Shown here piece by piece: positions 16,649 to 25,183 of a stretch of 64,000 nt of DNA. The stretch is from an uncultured Ruminococcus sp. (lineage in GTDB: Bacteria > Bacillota > Clostridia > Oscillospirales > Acutalibacteraceae), in NCBI GenBank assembly GCA_902776375.1, contig CACYPV010000004.1, positions 61,813-125,812 of the forward strand. Reading direction: 5' to 3'. The notes beneath the pieces are model-generated. The model had not been told where the DNA came from and did not search any database. It saw only the letters and a program-made list of their open reading frames with translations. Position 1 is the first letter of the stretch, and each line of letters opens with the position of its first letter. Made by a program: the position numbers and the translations under genes.

Positions 16649-17173
16649 ATGAAGCATCCGGTAAGCATCCGCCCGATAACCGAGGCGGACACAGACAAAA
16701 TCGTAAAATGGCGCAACGCTCCCTCGGTGATGGAGCACTTCATCTACCGCACTACGCTGACAAGAGAGGATCACCTCAATTGGTTTCACAACCGCGTGCA
16801 GACCGGCGACGTTGCTCAGTTCATGATCATCGACGATGAAACCGGCGAGGAAGTCGGTTCGGTCTATCTGCGCGACATCGACCCCGTCAACCAAAAATGC
16901 GAGTACGGCATTTTTATCGGCGAGGAGAGCTGCCGCGGCAAGGGCGTGGGCTCGGCGGCGGCAAAGCTGGCGCTTGACTACGCTTTTAAAGAATTGAAGC
17001 TCAACCGCGTGTTCCTGCGCGTGTTCGCAGACAATCCCAGGGCTATAAAGAGCTACGAGAACGCGGGCTTTAAATACGAGGGCACCTTCCGCGACGACGT
17101 TATCATCGACGGCACGGGATACGACATGGTGTTCATGGGAATACTTAAAAGAGAATGGGAGCAAGGTGAATAA
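16649..17173 (+). CDS. GNAT N-acetyltransferase, probably acting on the amino sugar
   Basis: A 174-residue RimJ/RimL-type GNAT. Start SIRPITEADTDKIVKWRN is the family's first strand and helix. The acetyl-CoA loop GEESCRGKGVGSAA lies near residue 92, and RVFADNPRAIKSYENAGFKY near residue 128 is the usual end. PseH- and WecD-like enzymes of this group acetylate nucleotide amino sugars. Its position, 4 bases after wecE and 2 before a glycosyltransferase, argues that it makes dTDP-Fuc4NAc. This is inference: ribosomal-protein acetylation cannot be excluded from sequence alone. Confidence 0.75.
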   Translation: MKHPVSIRPITEADTDKIVKWRNAPSVMEHFIYRTTLTREDHLNWFHNRVQTGDVAQFMIIDDETGEEVGSVYLRDIDPVNQKCEYGIFIGEESCRGKGVGSAAAKLALDYAFKELKLNRVFLRVFADNPRAIKSYENAGFKYEGTFRDDVIIDGTGYDMVFMGILKREWEQGE

Positions 17174-17175
17174 GC

Positions 17176-18120
17176 ATGGATAAGATTTCATTTGTGATCC
17201 CCTGTTATCACTCCGAACACACCATAGGCGGCGTGGTAGACGAGATAGTAAGCACAGTCACCGCTCACGGCGGCTATGATTACGAAATAATTTTGATAAA
17301 CGACAACTCGCCCGATAATGTCATGGACACGATAACCGAGCTGTCAAAGGCGAACCCGCGCGTCAAGGGTCTTGAGCTGTCGCGCAACTTCGGTCAGCAC
17401 AGCGCTATCATGGCGGGCTTTACCTACCTTACGGGCGACGTCATCGTCTGCCTTGACGACGACGGACAGACCCCCGCCAACGAGATGTTCAAGCTGATAG
17501 ACAAGCTTGATGAGTTCGATCTGGTGTTCGCCGAATACAAAAACAAACAACATTCGGGCTTCAGAAACTTCGGCAGCAAAGTGAACGACCTTATGGCGCG
17601 CTGGCTGCTGAGCAAGCCCAAGGATCTGAAAATAATGAGCTACTTCGCCTGCAAGCGCTATGTGGTAGACGAGGTGCTCCGTTACGAGAACCCTTATCCC
17701 TATATGAGCGGTCTGCTGCTTCGCGCCACCAGAAAGGTGTGCAACGTCGAGGTCAACCACCGCGAGCGCGTCGAGGGCAGCTCGGGCTACAGCATGAAAA
17801 AGCTGCTGCTGCTGTGGATTAACGGCTTTACGTCGTTTTCCGTCAAGCCGCTGCGCTTCGCGACGTTCATCGGCTTTTTGACTGCCGCAGTCGGTTTTGT
17901 GTTCGGTATCTACGTTATCATCCACAAATTCGTGGTGCCCGACTCGCTTATGGGCTGGAGCTCCACCATGGCGGCTATGCTTTTTATCGGCGGTATGATA
18001 ATGCTGATGCTGGGCATGGTCGGTGAATATGTGGGACGTATATATCTTAGCATAAACCGTTCGCCGCAGTTCGTCATAAGAAGAAAGGTCGGCTTTGAGG
18101 ACGATAAGAATGGACAATAA
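17176..18120 (+). CDS. Family-2 glycosyltransferase, polyprenyl-phosphate type (GtrB/ArnC-like)
   Basis: The 314-residue protein has a GT-A domain (residues 1-215): start ISFVIPCYHSEHTIGGVV, donor motif INDNSPDNVM, second motif VCLDDDGQTPANEM with the DDD, and the ELSRNFGQHSAIMAG stretch typical of dolichyl-phosphate-mannose-synthase relatives. Two transmembrane helices near residues 230-255 and 268-290 end it. Such enzymes move one sugar onto undecaprenyl phosphate. With the dTDP-Fuc4N genes around it, the likely product is undecaprenyl-P-Fuc4N(Ac). It overlaps the first SMR-type gene by 11 bases. Confidence 0.88.
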   Translation: MDKISFVIPCYHSEHTIGGVVDEIVSTVTAHGGYDYEIILINDNSPDNVMDTITELSKANPRVKGLELSRNFGQHSAIMAGFTYLTGDVIVCLDDDGQTPANEMFKLIDKLDEFDLVFAEYKNKQHSGFRNFGSKVNDLMARWLLSKPKDLKIMSYFACKRYVVDEVLRYENPYPYMSGLLLRATRKVCNVEVNHRERVEGSSGYSMKKLLLLWINGFTSFSVKPLRFATFIGFLTAAVGFVFGIYVIIHKFVVPDSLMGWSSTMAAMLFIGGMIMLMLGMVGEYVGRIYLSINRSPQFVIRRKVGFEDDKNGQ

Positions 18121-18469
18121 GAAAAAGAAATTTGACATAAAAACCTATGCGGTGCTGCACTTCATTTTGCTGCTCTACTCCTTTGTGGGCGTGTTTATGA
18201 AGCTTGCCTTCAAAAACGATTTCATGTCGTTTTACTTCCTGCTTTTCGCGGGACTTGCGGTGCTGTTTTTGGGCATTTACGCGCTGCTTTGGCAGCAGGT
18301 GCTCAAAAAGCTGCCGCTCACCGTCGCCTTCACCAACAAGGCGATATGCATCGCGTGGGGCATGCTGTGGGGCGCGCTGTTTTTGGGCGACAACATCACA
18401 TGGTATAAGATAGTCGGCTCGATAATCGTGTTTGCCGGAGTAGTATTGGTGGTGTCGAACAATGAGTAG
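18110..18469 (+). CDS. SMR-family membrane protein, ArnE/ArnF-like flippase subunit A
   Basis: A 119-residue four-helix protein of the small multidrug resistance fold, with helices near residues 10-30, 38-62, 68-88 and 95-115. The loop VAFTNKAICIAWGMLWGALFL is shortened here to its core: it resembles the LP(L/V)TVAF region of the family. I chose the ATG at 18110, which overlaps the glycosyltransferase gene. Next to a polyprenyl-P glycosyltransferase and a second SMR gene, an ArnE/ArnF-type role, moving the lipid-linked sugar to the outer face, is more likely than drug export. Confidence 0.75.
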   Translation: MDNKKKKFDIKTYAVLHFILLLYSFVGVFMKLAFKNDFMSFYFLLFAGLAVLFLGIYALLWQQVLKKLPLTVAFTNKAICIAWGMLWGALFLGDNITWYKIVGSIIVFAGVVLVVSNNE

Positions 18470-18833
18470 TGAACAGCTTAGCTTGATTTTTTCTTTCGTG
18501 TTCGTGGGCTCGGTGTTCATTTCGTCCGTCTCGCAGATACTGCTGAAAAAAAGCGCGAACAAAACCTATGAAAGCACTCTTAAAGAGTATCTCAACCCGC
18601 TGGTCATCATAGCTTACGGCATGTTCTTCTGCTCTATGCTGATAACGATGTACTGCTACAGGTTTGTGGACGTTTCGGCGGGACCGATACTTGAAAGCGC
18701 CGGCTACATATTCGTGGCGGTGCTGGGCGCCGTTTTCCTAAAAGAGAGATTCACCGCGAAAAAGCTTATCGGAATGCTGGTGCTGCTTGCGGGCATAGCG
18801 CTGTTTTCGCTGGGCGGTTATTTGCCGTTTTAA
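18462..18833 (+). CDS. SMR-family membrane protein, flippase subunit B
   Basis: A 123-residue four-helix SMR protein that overlaps its partner by 8 bases. It contains VSQILLKKSANK near residue 24 and AGPILESAGYIFVAVLGAVF near residue 68, with KERFTAKKLIGM before the last helix, the usual SMR ending. Two coupled, different SMR genes point to a heterodimer, as in ArnE/ArnF. Predicted role: flipping undecaprenyl-P-Fuc4N(Ac). Confidence 0.75.
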   Translation: MSSEQLSLIFSFVFVGSVFISSVSQILLKKSANKTYESTLKEYLNPLVIIAYGMFFCSMLITMYCYRFVDVSAGPILESAGYIFVAVLGAVFLKERFTAKKLIGMLVLLAGIALFSLGGYLPF

Positions 18834-18879
18834 ACGATCAGCATCAGTTATATCATAGCGCGTGCGCTTTGCGCAAACG

Positions 18880-18945
18880 GGGGATGTTTCGACCGTTTCG
18901 CTGCGCGAAATTGCCTTCGCACCGCTCAGGATGACATTTTTGGGA
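18880..18945. repeat. Widespread intergenic repeat-like segment (TGTCATCCTGAGCG type)
   Basis: On the minus strand the segment starts AAATGTCATCCTGAGCGGTG and continues with CGAAGGCAATTTCGCGCAGC, a pattern reminiscent of short extragenic repeats seen in many gut genomes. It interrupts the operon between the second SMR gene and the membrane glycosyltransferase. The hairpin at 22957-23003 has a related TGTCATACCGAAC arm. Confidence 0.4.
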
Positions 18946-18955
18946 GAGTGATAGC

Positions 18956-20407
18956 TTGAAAAACAAATTGATCACCATGTACCGCAGCGACAGAGTGCTG
19001 CTTGGCGAGTGGATACTTGCTATCGTTACGGGCTTGTTTGTGTTTGTGACGACCGCGACCTGGGATCTGCAGAGCCTTACGATATGGTCCACCAACGTTT
19101 GGGACAGTATCGCCGACGGCAATCCGCGCGGCTTTTACGCTTACACCGCTAACAATGTGTACAACGTACATCACGCGCATATGGGCAGCGAGATAATGAG
19201 CGTGCTGCCTTGGTCGGTTTGGAACCTGCCTATATGGATAATCCAGCGTTTCTTTGACAAGCCTATCATGAGCTCGGCGCTTATGCTTGCGTATTCCAAG
19301 CTGTTTTTGGTGCTGTGCACCGTTGTTACGCTGATCTTCACCAAAAAGATCACCTACAGACTTACGGGCGACAAAAGCAAAAGCATTTGGGCTATGTTCC
19401 TTACCGCCAGCTCCACATATATCTATCTTTCGGTATGCTATTCCGGTCAGAACGATATATTCATGATAACCGCGTCGGTCATAGCGATACACTTCCTGCT
19501 GAATAACAGGCACAAGTCGTTCCTCGGGTGGTCCTTGCTGGCTATAGCGATAAAGCCGTTCTACCTGCTGCCGTTTTTGACGGCGCTGCTGATAAGCGAA
19601 AAAAGATTTTTATACATCATCCTTAAAGCGGCTGTCGGCGTTTCGGGTCTTGCCGTGCAGAAGCTGGTATTCAGCGGTGCGCCCGGCTATGCCGAGTCGA
19701 TGAACACAGGCCCCGCAAAGCAGATGATGGAGGATATGTTCCCGAAGAACCTCAGCACGAATTTCGGCCCCGTTTCCTTCTTTGCCGTTGCGCTGGTGCT
19801 TATTTACTTCTACTGCTACACCCGTGACTTCAAGAACGACGACTACGCGCAGGAGCAAAACCTCGCGGGCAAATACGTAGTGTATATGATAACGGTCACC
19901 TACACCTGCTATCTGATGTTCTCTCCGTTCTCGTTCTACCGCCTCGCTATTCTCACGCCGTTCATTTACATCGTTATGGTGCAAAACAGAAACAACGTTC
20001 TGTATAACGGTATTTTCGACGTAGCGATGCAGTTCTCGCTGCTGATGAAGCTTGTGCTGCGCGGCTCGAATCTGTTCAGGATCGACTTCATCAACAAAGC
20101 GCCCATACAGCGGTTTTTCGGCTACACGGTGAAATACAAAAAAGAAAGCGCTTATTCAAGCATAGACAATTACCTGTATAAAAAGGATGATCTGTATGAG
20201 CATTATCAGGCGTTCTTTTCGGGCGTAGCGGCAGTCAGCGCAGTGCTGCTGCTGGCGCTCAACCATCCCGAAAGGCAGCCGAAGCTCAAGATCGGCGGCG
20301 ACAGGAACATCCGCGCGCTGCTTTGGGTGCGCACCCTGCTGATCGTGCCGTTTGTTATGCTGGTACTGTATTTATTCGTAAAGACACCCAATAAGGTGTA
20401 TTATTGA
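18956..20407 (+). CDS. Polytopic membrane protein, putative GT-C glycosyltransferase
   Basis: A 483-residue protein with about 10-11 transmembrane helices. The first outer loop contains [18 protein letters not shown] near residue 38, an acidic loop after helix 1 as in lipid-sugar-using GT-C enzymes. The segment [13 protein letters not shown] near residue 160 is also typical. Such enzymes take a sugar from a polyprenyl-phosphate donor and pass it to a glycan outside the membrane, the missing last step of this operon. Start TTG follows GGGAGAG. Confidence in the fold is moderate; the acceptor is unknown. Confidence 0.65.
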   Translation: MKNKLITMYRSDRVLLGEWILAIVTGLFVFVTTATWDLQSLTIWSTNVWDSIADGNPRGFYAYTANNVYNVHHAHMGSEIMSVLPWSVWNLPIWIIQRFFDKPIMSSALMLAYSKLFLVLCTVVTLIFTKKITYRLTGDKSKSIWAMFLTASSTYIYLSVCYSGQNDIFMITASVIAIHFLLNNRHKSFLGWSLLAIAIKPFYLLPFLTALLISEKRFLYIILKAAVGVSGLAVQKLVFSGAPGYAESMNTGPAKQMMEDMFPKNLSTNFGPVSFFAVALVLIYFYCYTRDFKNDDYAQEQNLAGKYVVYMITVTYTCYLMFSPFSFYRLAILTPFIYIVMVQNRNNVLYNGIFDVAMQFSLLMKLVLRGSNLFRIDFINKAPIQRFFGYTVKYKKESAYSSIDNYLYKKDDLYEHYQAFFSGVAAVSAVLLLALNHPERQPKLKIGGDRNIRALLWVRTLLIVPFVMLVLYLFVKTPNKVYY

Positions 20408-20427
20408 TAACCGAAGGAGTTGAAGAT

Positions 20428-21300
20428 ATGAAAGGTATTATTCTTGCGGGCGGACGCGGCACAAGGCTGTATCCCATGACGAAAACCGTTTCCAAACAGC
20501 TTTTGCCCGTATACGACAAGCCGCTCATTTACTATCCGCTTTCGATTTTGATGCTGGCTAACATCACCGAGATCTTGGTTATCTCCACTCCCGAGGACAC
20601 GCCCATGTACCGCGAGCTTCTCGGCGACGGCTCACGCATCGGCATAAAGCTCGAGTACGCTGTTCAGGAGGAACCCAAGGGCTTGGCTCAGGCGTTCATC
20701 ATCGGCGAGGAATTCATAGGCGACGACAGCGTTTGCCTTATTCTGGGCGACAACGTTTTCTACGGAATGAACTTCCCGAACATGCTGCTTAAGGTAAGGG
20801 AAAAGACGAGCGGCGCGACCGTGTTCGGCTATCCCGTTATGAACCCCAAGGACTTCGGCGTGGTGGAATTCGACGAAAACGGCAAGGTGATCTCCATCGA
20901 GGAAAAGCCCGCAAAGCCGAAATCGCGCTATGCTGTCCCCGGACTTTACTTCTATGACAACAAGGTCATAGAGTACGCCAAGAGCATAAAGCCCTCGGCG
21001 CGCGGCGAGTTGGAGATATCCTCAATAAACAGCCTTTACCTTGAAAAGGGCGAGCTCGACGTGATGCTGCTCGGCAGAGGCATGGCGTGGCTGGACACCG
21101 GCACGCCTACGGGCTTGCTGAAGGCGGCTGAATATGTAGAAACGATACAGTCGATGCAGGGCATGTACGTAAGCTGCATCGAGGAGATCGCGTGGCGCAG
21201 AGGCTTCATTTCCTCGGAGCAGCTCAGAAAGCTGGGCGAGGAGCTGAGCATGACCGACTACGGTCAGTACCTTATCAGCCTTGCGGATTCACAGTTATAA
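20428..21300 (+). CDS. rfbA: Glucose-1-phosphate thymidylyltransferase
   Basis: The 290-residue nucleotidyltransferase has the signature [18 protein letters not shown] at its start, then [18 protein letters not shown]. The metal-site motif [10 protein letters not shown] is near residue 110, and [20 protein letters not shown] near residue 160. It makes dTDP-glucose from Glc-1-P and dTTP. GAAGGAG precedes the ATG at 20428. It supplies RfbB and so WecE in this operon; rfbC and rfbD for rhamnose are absent here, in line with a Fuc4N product. Confidence 0.95.
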   Translation: MKGIILAGGRGTRLYPMTKTVSKQLLPVYDKPLIYYPLSILMLANITEILVISTPEDTPMYRELLGDGSRIGIKLEYAVQEEPKGLAQAFIIGEEFIGDDSVCLILGDNVFYGMNFPNMLLKVREKTSGATVFGYPVMNPKDFGVVEFDENGKVISIEEKPAKPKSRYAVPGLYFYDNKVIEYAKSIKPSARGELEISSINSLYLEKGELDVMLLGRGMAWLDTGTPTGLLKAAEYVETIQSMQGMYVSCIEEIAWRRGFISSEQLRKLGEELSMTDYGQYLISLADSQL

Positions 21301-21316
21301 TAAAGGAGAGCTAAAA

Positions 21317-22375
21317 ATGAAAAACATTCTCGTAACGGGCGGCGCGGGCTTTATCGGCTCCAACTTCGTCCACCATATGCTCAAAAACCACGACTACAAC
21401 ATCATCAACATCGACGCGCTGACATACGCGGGCAACCTTGACAACCTTACCGACGTTGAAAAGGACCCCCGCTACACCTTCATCAAGGCGGATATCCGCG
21501 ACAGAGCGGCGCTGACCGAGATCTTTGAAAAATACGATATCGATACGGTCGTGAACTTCGCGGCTGAAAGCCACGTTGACCGCTCCATAACCGAGCCCGA
21601 GATCTTCCTCACCACCAACGTTATCGGCACGCAGACGCTGCTCGACGTTGCTAAAAGCTTTTGGAAGACAGCTCCCGACGACAAGTATTCGCGCGAATAC
21701 AAGGACGGCGTGAAGTATTTGCAGGTCTCCACCGACGAGGTATACGGCGCGCTTGGCAAGACGGGCATGTTTGAGGAGGTCACTCCGCTTTCGCCCAACA
21801 GCCCCTATTCCGCGTCAAAGGCGAGCGCAGACATGATGGTGCGCGCTTATCACGAAACCTTCGGTATGCCCGTGAACATCACGCGCTGCTCAAACAACTA
21901 CGGCCCCTATCAGTTCCCTGAAAAGCTGATCCCGCTGATGATAAACAACTGCAAAAGCGGCAAGGCGCTGCCCGTCTACGGCGACGGCATGCAGATCCGC
22001 GACTGGCTGCACGTTTCCGACCACTGCAACGCGATAGACACCGTGCTGCACAAGGGCGTTGACGGCGAGGTCTACAACATCGGCGGCAACAACGAGAAGG
22101 CGAATATCGAGATAGTCAAGCTGATAATCAAGACCCTCGGCAAGAGCGAGGACCTTATTCAGTACGTCAAGGATCGTCCCGGCCACGACCGCCGCTACGC
22201 CATCGACAACACCAAGATCACCACTCAGCTCGGCTGGGCGCCCAAGTACACCTTTGAGCAGGGCATCGCCGAGACCATCGACTGGTATCAAAACCACGAG
22301 GAATGGATGGAAAAGATCACCTCCGGCGCGTATATGAACTACTACGACAACATGTACACACAGGCGGAAAAGTAA
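21317..22375 (+). CDS. rfbB: dTDP-glucose 4,6-dehydratase
   Basis: The 352-residue extended SDR has the NAD loop LVTGGAGFIGSNFVHHML, the motif NFAAESHVDRSI near residue 80, VSTDEVYGALG near residue 135 carrying the catalytic Thr-Asp-Glu, and YSASKASADMM with the YxxxK pair near residue 163. It converts dTDP-glucose to dTDP-4-keto-6-deoxyglucose, the WecE substrate. AAAGGAGAG precedes the ATG at 21317. It is the last gene of the operon. Confidence 0.96.
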   Translation: MKNILVTGGAGFIGSNFVHHMLKNHDYNIINIDALTYAGNLDNLTDVEKDPRYTFIKADIRDRAALTEIFEKYDIDTVVNFAAESHVDRSITEPEIFLTTNVIGTQTLLDVAKSFWKTAPDDKYSREYKDGVKYLQVSTDEVYGALGKTGMFEEVTPLSPNSPYSASKASADMMVRAYHETFGMPVNITRCSNNYGPYQFPEKLIPLMINNCKSGKALPVYGDGMQIRDWLHVSDHCNAIDTVLHKGVDGEVYNIGGNNEKANIEIVKLIIKTLGKSEDLIQYVKDRPGHDRRYAIDNTKITTQLGWAPKYTFEQGIAETIDWYQNHEEWMEKITSGAYMNYYDNMYTQAEK

Positions 22376-22391
22376 TTAATAAGCATAAAAT

Positions 22392-22416
22392 AAGGGCAGC
22401 CGCGCGGCTGCCCTTT
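22392..22416. terminator. Bidirectional terminator with a sequence repeated at 54209
   Basis: AAGGGCAGCCG/CGGCTGCCCTTT stem between convergent genes rfbB and the HicB-like gene. The whole 25-base hairpin is identical to the one at 54209-54233. Confidence 0.85.
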
Positions 22417-22424
22417 CGTTATGC

Positions 22425-22727
22425 TTAGGGATATATTTTTACCATAACTACAAATTCATCCTCGTCGATATCTATCCGGTATGGATTTACATATTTGGGG
22501 AATTTTCCATATTGCATACGGTACATTACAAGGTATTCCCGCGCGACTTCATAAGCTTTGGTAAAGCTTATGCCGTATCCTGCCGAGATGTCATCGTTAT
22601 CGTCGCGAATGGGCATGAATACCGAAAAACCGTCCTGCTCATTTCCGCAGAAAATCATTGGGTAAAACACGCCCTCGTCGCAAAGCATTTGATTATAAAT
22701 GTTTTCATCAATTGATCGTTTTGCCAT
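22425..22727 (-). CDS. HicB-like orphan protein
   Basis: A 100-residue acidic protein. The part FYPMIFCGNEQDGFSVFMP (residues about 21-39), then GYGISFTKAYEVAREYLVMY, resembles the HicB antitoxin fold: a Y-P-hydrophobic strand, a gly-phe-P turn and the helix that begins with an 'EA' segment. It lacks the C-terminal DNA-binding part, and no HicA toxin gene lies beside it, so it may be a domesticated relative. GGAGG precedes the ATG. Its mRNA leader is unusual (see 22774-22909). Confidence 0.5.
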   Translation of the reverse strand: MAKRSIDENIYNQMLCDEGVFYPMIFCGNEQDGFSVFMPIRDDNDDISAGYGISFTKAYEVAREYLVMYRMQYGKFPKYVNPYRIDIDEDEFVVMVKIYP

Positions 22728-22746
22728 TCCTCATACCTCCGCAAAC

Positions 22747-22773
22747 AAAAAAGCGCGCAGACAAGCCGCGCGC
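22747..22773 (-). terminator. Terminator in the leader of the HicB-like gene
   Basis: Minus strand: GCGCGC (22773-22768), nine-base loop, GCGCGC (22758-22753), then six U. It ends only a few bases before the GGAGG ribosome site of the HicB-like gene, so it is well placed for attenuation. Confidence 0.8.
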
Positions 22774-22909
22774 CGAAAAACACAGGGCTCATTTGTCGCC
22801 AAACAAAATTTTTATCCTTATACAGAAGTATGAGTGATAAGAGCCTGTGTTTTTACCGGAGTGAAAACACAAACTTCTGTATAAAGAAATATAAAAATTT
22901 TGTTTGGCG
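22774..22909 (-). ncRNA. Structured leader RNA with interleaved inverted repeats (candidate riboswitch/attenuator)
   Basis: Read on the minus strand, helix A joins 22909-22873 to 22829-22797: perfect arms CGCCAAACAAAATTTTTAT/ATAAAAATTTTGTTTGGCG and TACAGAAGT/ACTTCTGTA around a short internal loop. Helix B joins 22859-22841 to 22790-22773 through AAAAACACAGG/CCTGTGTTTTT, GCTC/GAGC and CCG/CGG. One arm of B lies in the loop of A and the other outside it, giving a pseudoknot order A-B-A'-B'. The terminator follows at once. The promoter at 22915-22943 would start the RNA at the first base of helix A. I do not recognise it as a known riboswitch class. Confidence 0.65.
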
Positions 22910-22914
22910 GTTAT

Positions 22915-22943
22915 ATTTTATCACATTGACGGAAAAAAAGCAA
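22915..22943 (-). promoter_or_regulatory. Promoter of the structured leader / HicB-like gene
   Basis: Minus strand: TTGCTT (22943-22938), 17 bases, TAAAAT (22920-22915) with TGTGA just upstream. Confidence 0.65.
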
Positions 22944-22956
22944 TAGCAATAAAAGA

Positions 22957-23003
22957 GCTGTCATATCGGACGGTGAGCGAAGCACACTGTTCGGTATGAC
23001 AGC
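22957..23003 (-). terminator. Terminator of the HD-GYP operon
   Basis: Minus strand stem AGCTGTCATA/TATGACAGCT with a partly paired inner section, followed by CTCTTTTATT. Confidence 0.75.
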
Positions 23004-23027
23004 TTTAAAAATCATTTTTAGCTTGGG

Positions 23028-25145
23028 TTACAATTCAAGATTGAGTTTTTGGACGCGTCTTATTTCGTCCTCGGCGTTGAAGAAGGCTTGGACGATCAGG
23101 GGGTCGAAGTGCGTTCCGGAGTCATTGCGGATGATCTCAAACGCTTGATCTACGGTGAAGGGATCCTTGTAGCTGCGCCTTGACACCAGCGCGTCAAAGA
23201 CGTCGGCGACCGCCATTACGCGGGCGGACAGGGGGATATCTTCTCCCGCAAGACCGGTGGGATAGCCCTTGCCGTTCCACTTTTCGTGGTGATAGAACGC
23301 CAGGTTCTTAGCCTCGGTGAGATAATTGGACTCTTCGCCAACAACGGCGATAGCCTTGTCGATGATCTCGCCGCCGGCGCGGGTGTGGTTTTGCATCGAT
23401 TTGAATTCCTCGTCGGTCAGTCTGCCGGGCTTGTTGAGGATCACGTCGGATACCTTGATCTTGCCGACGTCGTGCAGAGGAGCGGAGTTGATGACCTCGT
23501 TGATAAAATCTTCGCTCAGCTGATCGGCGTAAATACCGTCCTTCTGCATTTGACGAAGGATTATCTCGCAGTAAGCCGCTGTTTTGCGAACGTGGTCTCC
23601 GGTGCATTTGTCGCGGCTTTCAACTATATCGGCAAGTACCAGTATCAAGCCGTTTTGCAGACGGGCGACCTGTTCTCTTTTCTGCTGTACCTCGTTGATG
23701 TAATGCACCGTATCGGTGGTCGTCTTTTTGTACGCGTCATAAAGATATTCGATCTCGTCGCCCGTGTGGATATCCAGATCTTCTATCATCTTCAAGCTTT
23801 CTTCGCGCGCCTGAGGTGTGTCGTAGGTGAAGCGGTTGGCGGCGTCGGCGATAATGTTGACCGGACGGACGATATAGCGCTCAGCCATCCAGACCGTGTA
23901 GGCGCGGATAACTATCATAAAGCCGATGAACAGCGCTATGACCTTGGCAAGAAAACCTATTTCTTCAGAGCGCAGGTGATTCATGGACAAATCTACGCCT
24001 ACGTGGCACAGCACCTCTCCTGACTTTGACCTGATGGGCTCATACGCCGATAGCAGCCAGCCGTCTTCGTCGTCGGTCACGTCGGTGGGTATATCCTTGC
24101 CCGCCAAAAACAGGTCTGCATATTTTGCTATGGTATCGTCGTAATCGATGACCTCGCCCGGAAGGTCGGCGGCGACATCTTCGGTGTCAAGGTCAAAGAT
24201 AACATGCGTTCCGTCTTTTTCTACCCGGTAAATATATACATACTCTATTTCGGGCGACGCTTCTCTGACGGTGAGCATCAGCGCCTTTATATCGCTATAG
24301 CCCTGTGCCCGCGCGCCTTCCTTGACACAGTTTTCCATTATGTCGGGATCGATATGCGTGGCTATGACATTTGCGGCGTATTCCGCCTGTTTGGTGAATT
24401 CCTGGACCGAGGAGTCGTGATACTGGATAACAGAGGTCGCGATAGCAGCCGCGGCGACAAGGGCGGTCGAAGCGCCCACGAGCAGGGTTATCTTGATTCG
24501 CTGGGAAAAACGTCTGCGCAGCTTTCGTTCGTATCCGTCAAATACGTTTATGTTGTACCACTTGCGTTCCTTGAAATAGCCGGTCAGCTTTTTGGGGATT
24601 ATTTTGTAAATGAGCAGCGCGATAACAGTGACGATAGCCTTGTCGACCAGATCGATCAAAAAGCAGGATATAAGATTGCTGGGCAAATAACCCATAGAGG
24701 TTTTTTGGTCGATGGACGCGGCGATGTCCACGGCGACGCCTTCGCCGAAATCCATTCCGTAGATGAGCCACGTGAGTATGCCGCCGACTACGCCGCCCAA
24801 AAATGCGAAGGTAGGCACTGCCAGAAGAATAAACGGTATGCTCAGGCGGCGCAGTTTTTCAGCGTACAACGACGCCATAGTTGCTATAAACACGCTGATA
24901 ACGCAGTAATAGATGGAGTCCGGGGTTGAAATGGCGTTAAAAATATTTGATAAGAAACCGACGGTTATGCATGGTATGTAGCCGCCGAGCAGCGCCGCAA
25001 GTATGGTGCCGATGTTGTCGATGAAGAACGGCAGCCCCAAGGCTTCGTTCAGCCTTGCGCCCAGAAAGTTGAGCAGGACGCAAACTATAACGAGCGCAAA
25101 CAGTGACAGTCGTGTTATTTTTCGGTTTCGTTTGAGGTTCGACAT
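23028..25145 (-). CDS. Membrane HD-GYP protein (candidate c-di-GMP phosphodiesterase)
   Basis: The 705-residue protein has six to seven N-terminal helices (residues about 10-190), a further helix near 220-242, an extracellular sensor domain (about 243-395), a helix (395-418) and a HAMP-like linker. A C-terminal HD-GYP domain follows with HDVGKIKVSD near residue 556 and HHEKWNGKGYPTGL near residue 615. All canonical metal and GYP residues are present, so c-di-GMP hydrolysis is likely. AACGGAGGAA precedes the ATG. It lies 38 bases after the REC-EAL gene in one operon; both should lower c-di-GMP. Confidence 0.88.
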   Translation of the reverse strand: MSNLKRNRKITRLSLFALVIVCVLLNFLGARLNEALGLPFFIDNIGTILAALLGGYIPCITVGFLSNIFNAISTPDSIYYCVISVFIATMASLYAEKLRRLSIPFILLAVPTFAFLGGVVGGILTWLIYGMDFGEGVAVDIAASIDQKTSMGYLPSNLISCFLIDLVDKAIVTVIALLIYKIIPKKLTGYFKERKWYNINVFDGYERKLRRRFSQRIKITLLVGASTALVAAAAIATSVIQYHDSSVQEFTKQAEYAANVIATHIDPDIMENCVKEGARAQGYSDIKALMLTVREASPEIEYVYIYRVEKDGTHVIFDLDTEDVAADLPGEVIDYDDTIAKYADLFLAGKDIPTDVTDDEDGWLLSAYEPIRSKSGEVLCHVGVDLSMNHLRSEEIGFLAKVIALFIGFMIVIRAYTVWMAERYIVRPVNIIADAANRFTYDTPQAREESLKMIEDLDIHTGDEIEYLYDAYKKTTTDTVHYINEVQQKREQVARLQNGLILVLADIVESRDKCTGDHVRKTAAYCEIILRQMQKDGIYADQLSEDFINEVINSAPLHDVGKIKVSDVILNKPGRLTDEEFKSMQNHTRAGGEIIDKAIAVVGEESNYLTEAKNLAFYHHEKWNGKGYPTGLAGEDIPLSARVMAVADVFDALVSRRSYKDPFTVDQAFEIIRNDSGTHFDPLIVQAFFNAEDEIRRVQKLNLEL

Positions 25146-25183
25146 GATGTTCCTCCGTTAATGACTGGATATAATATTGCTTG

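Noticed and set aside
22797-22909. Possible MITE with terminal inverted repeats
   Set aside because: No target-site duplication is seen, and the promoter start point and the following terminator fit a leader RNA better. Not fully excluded.
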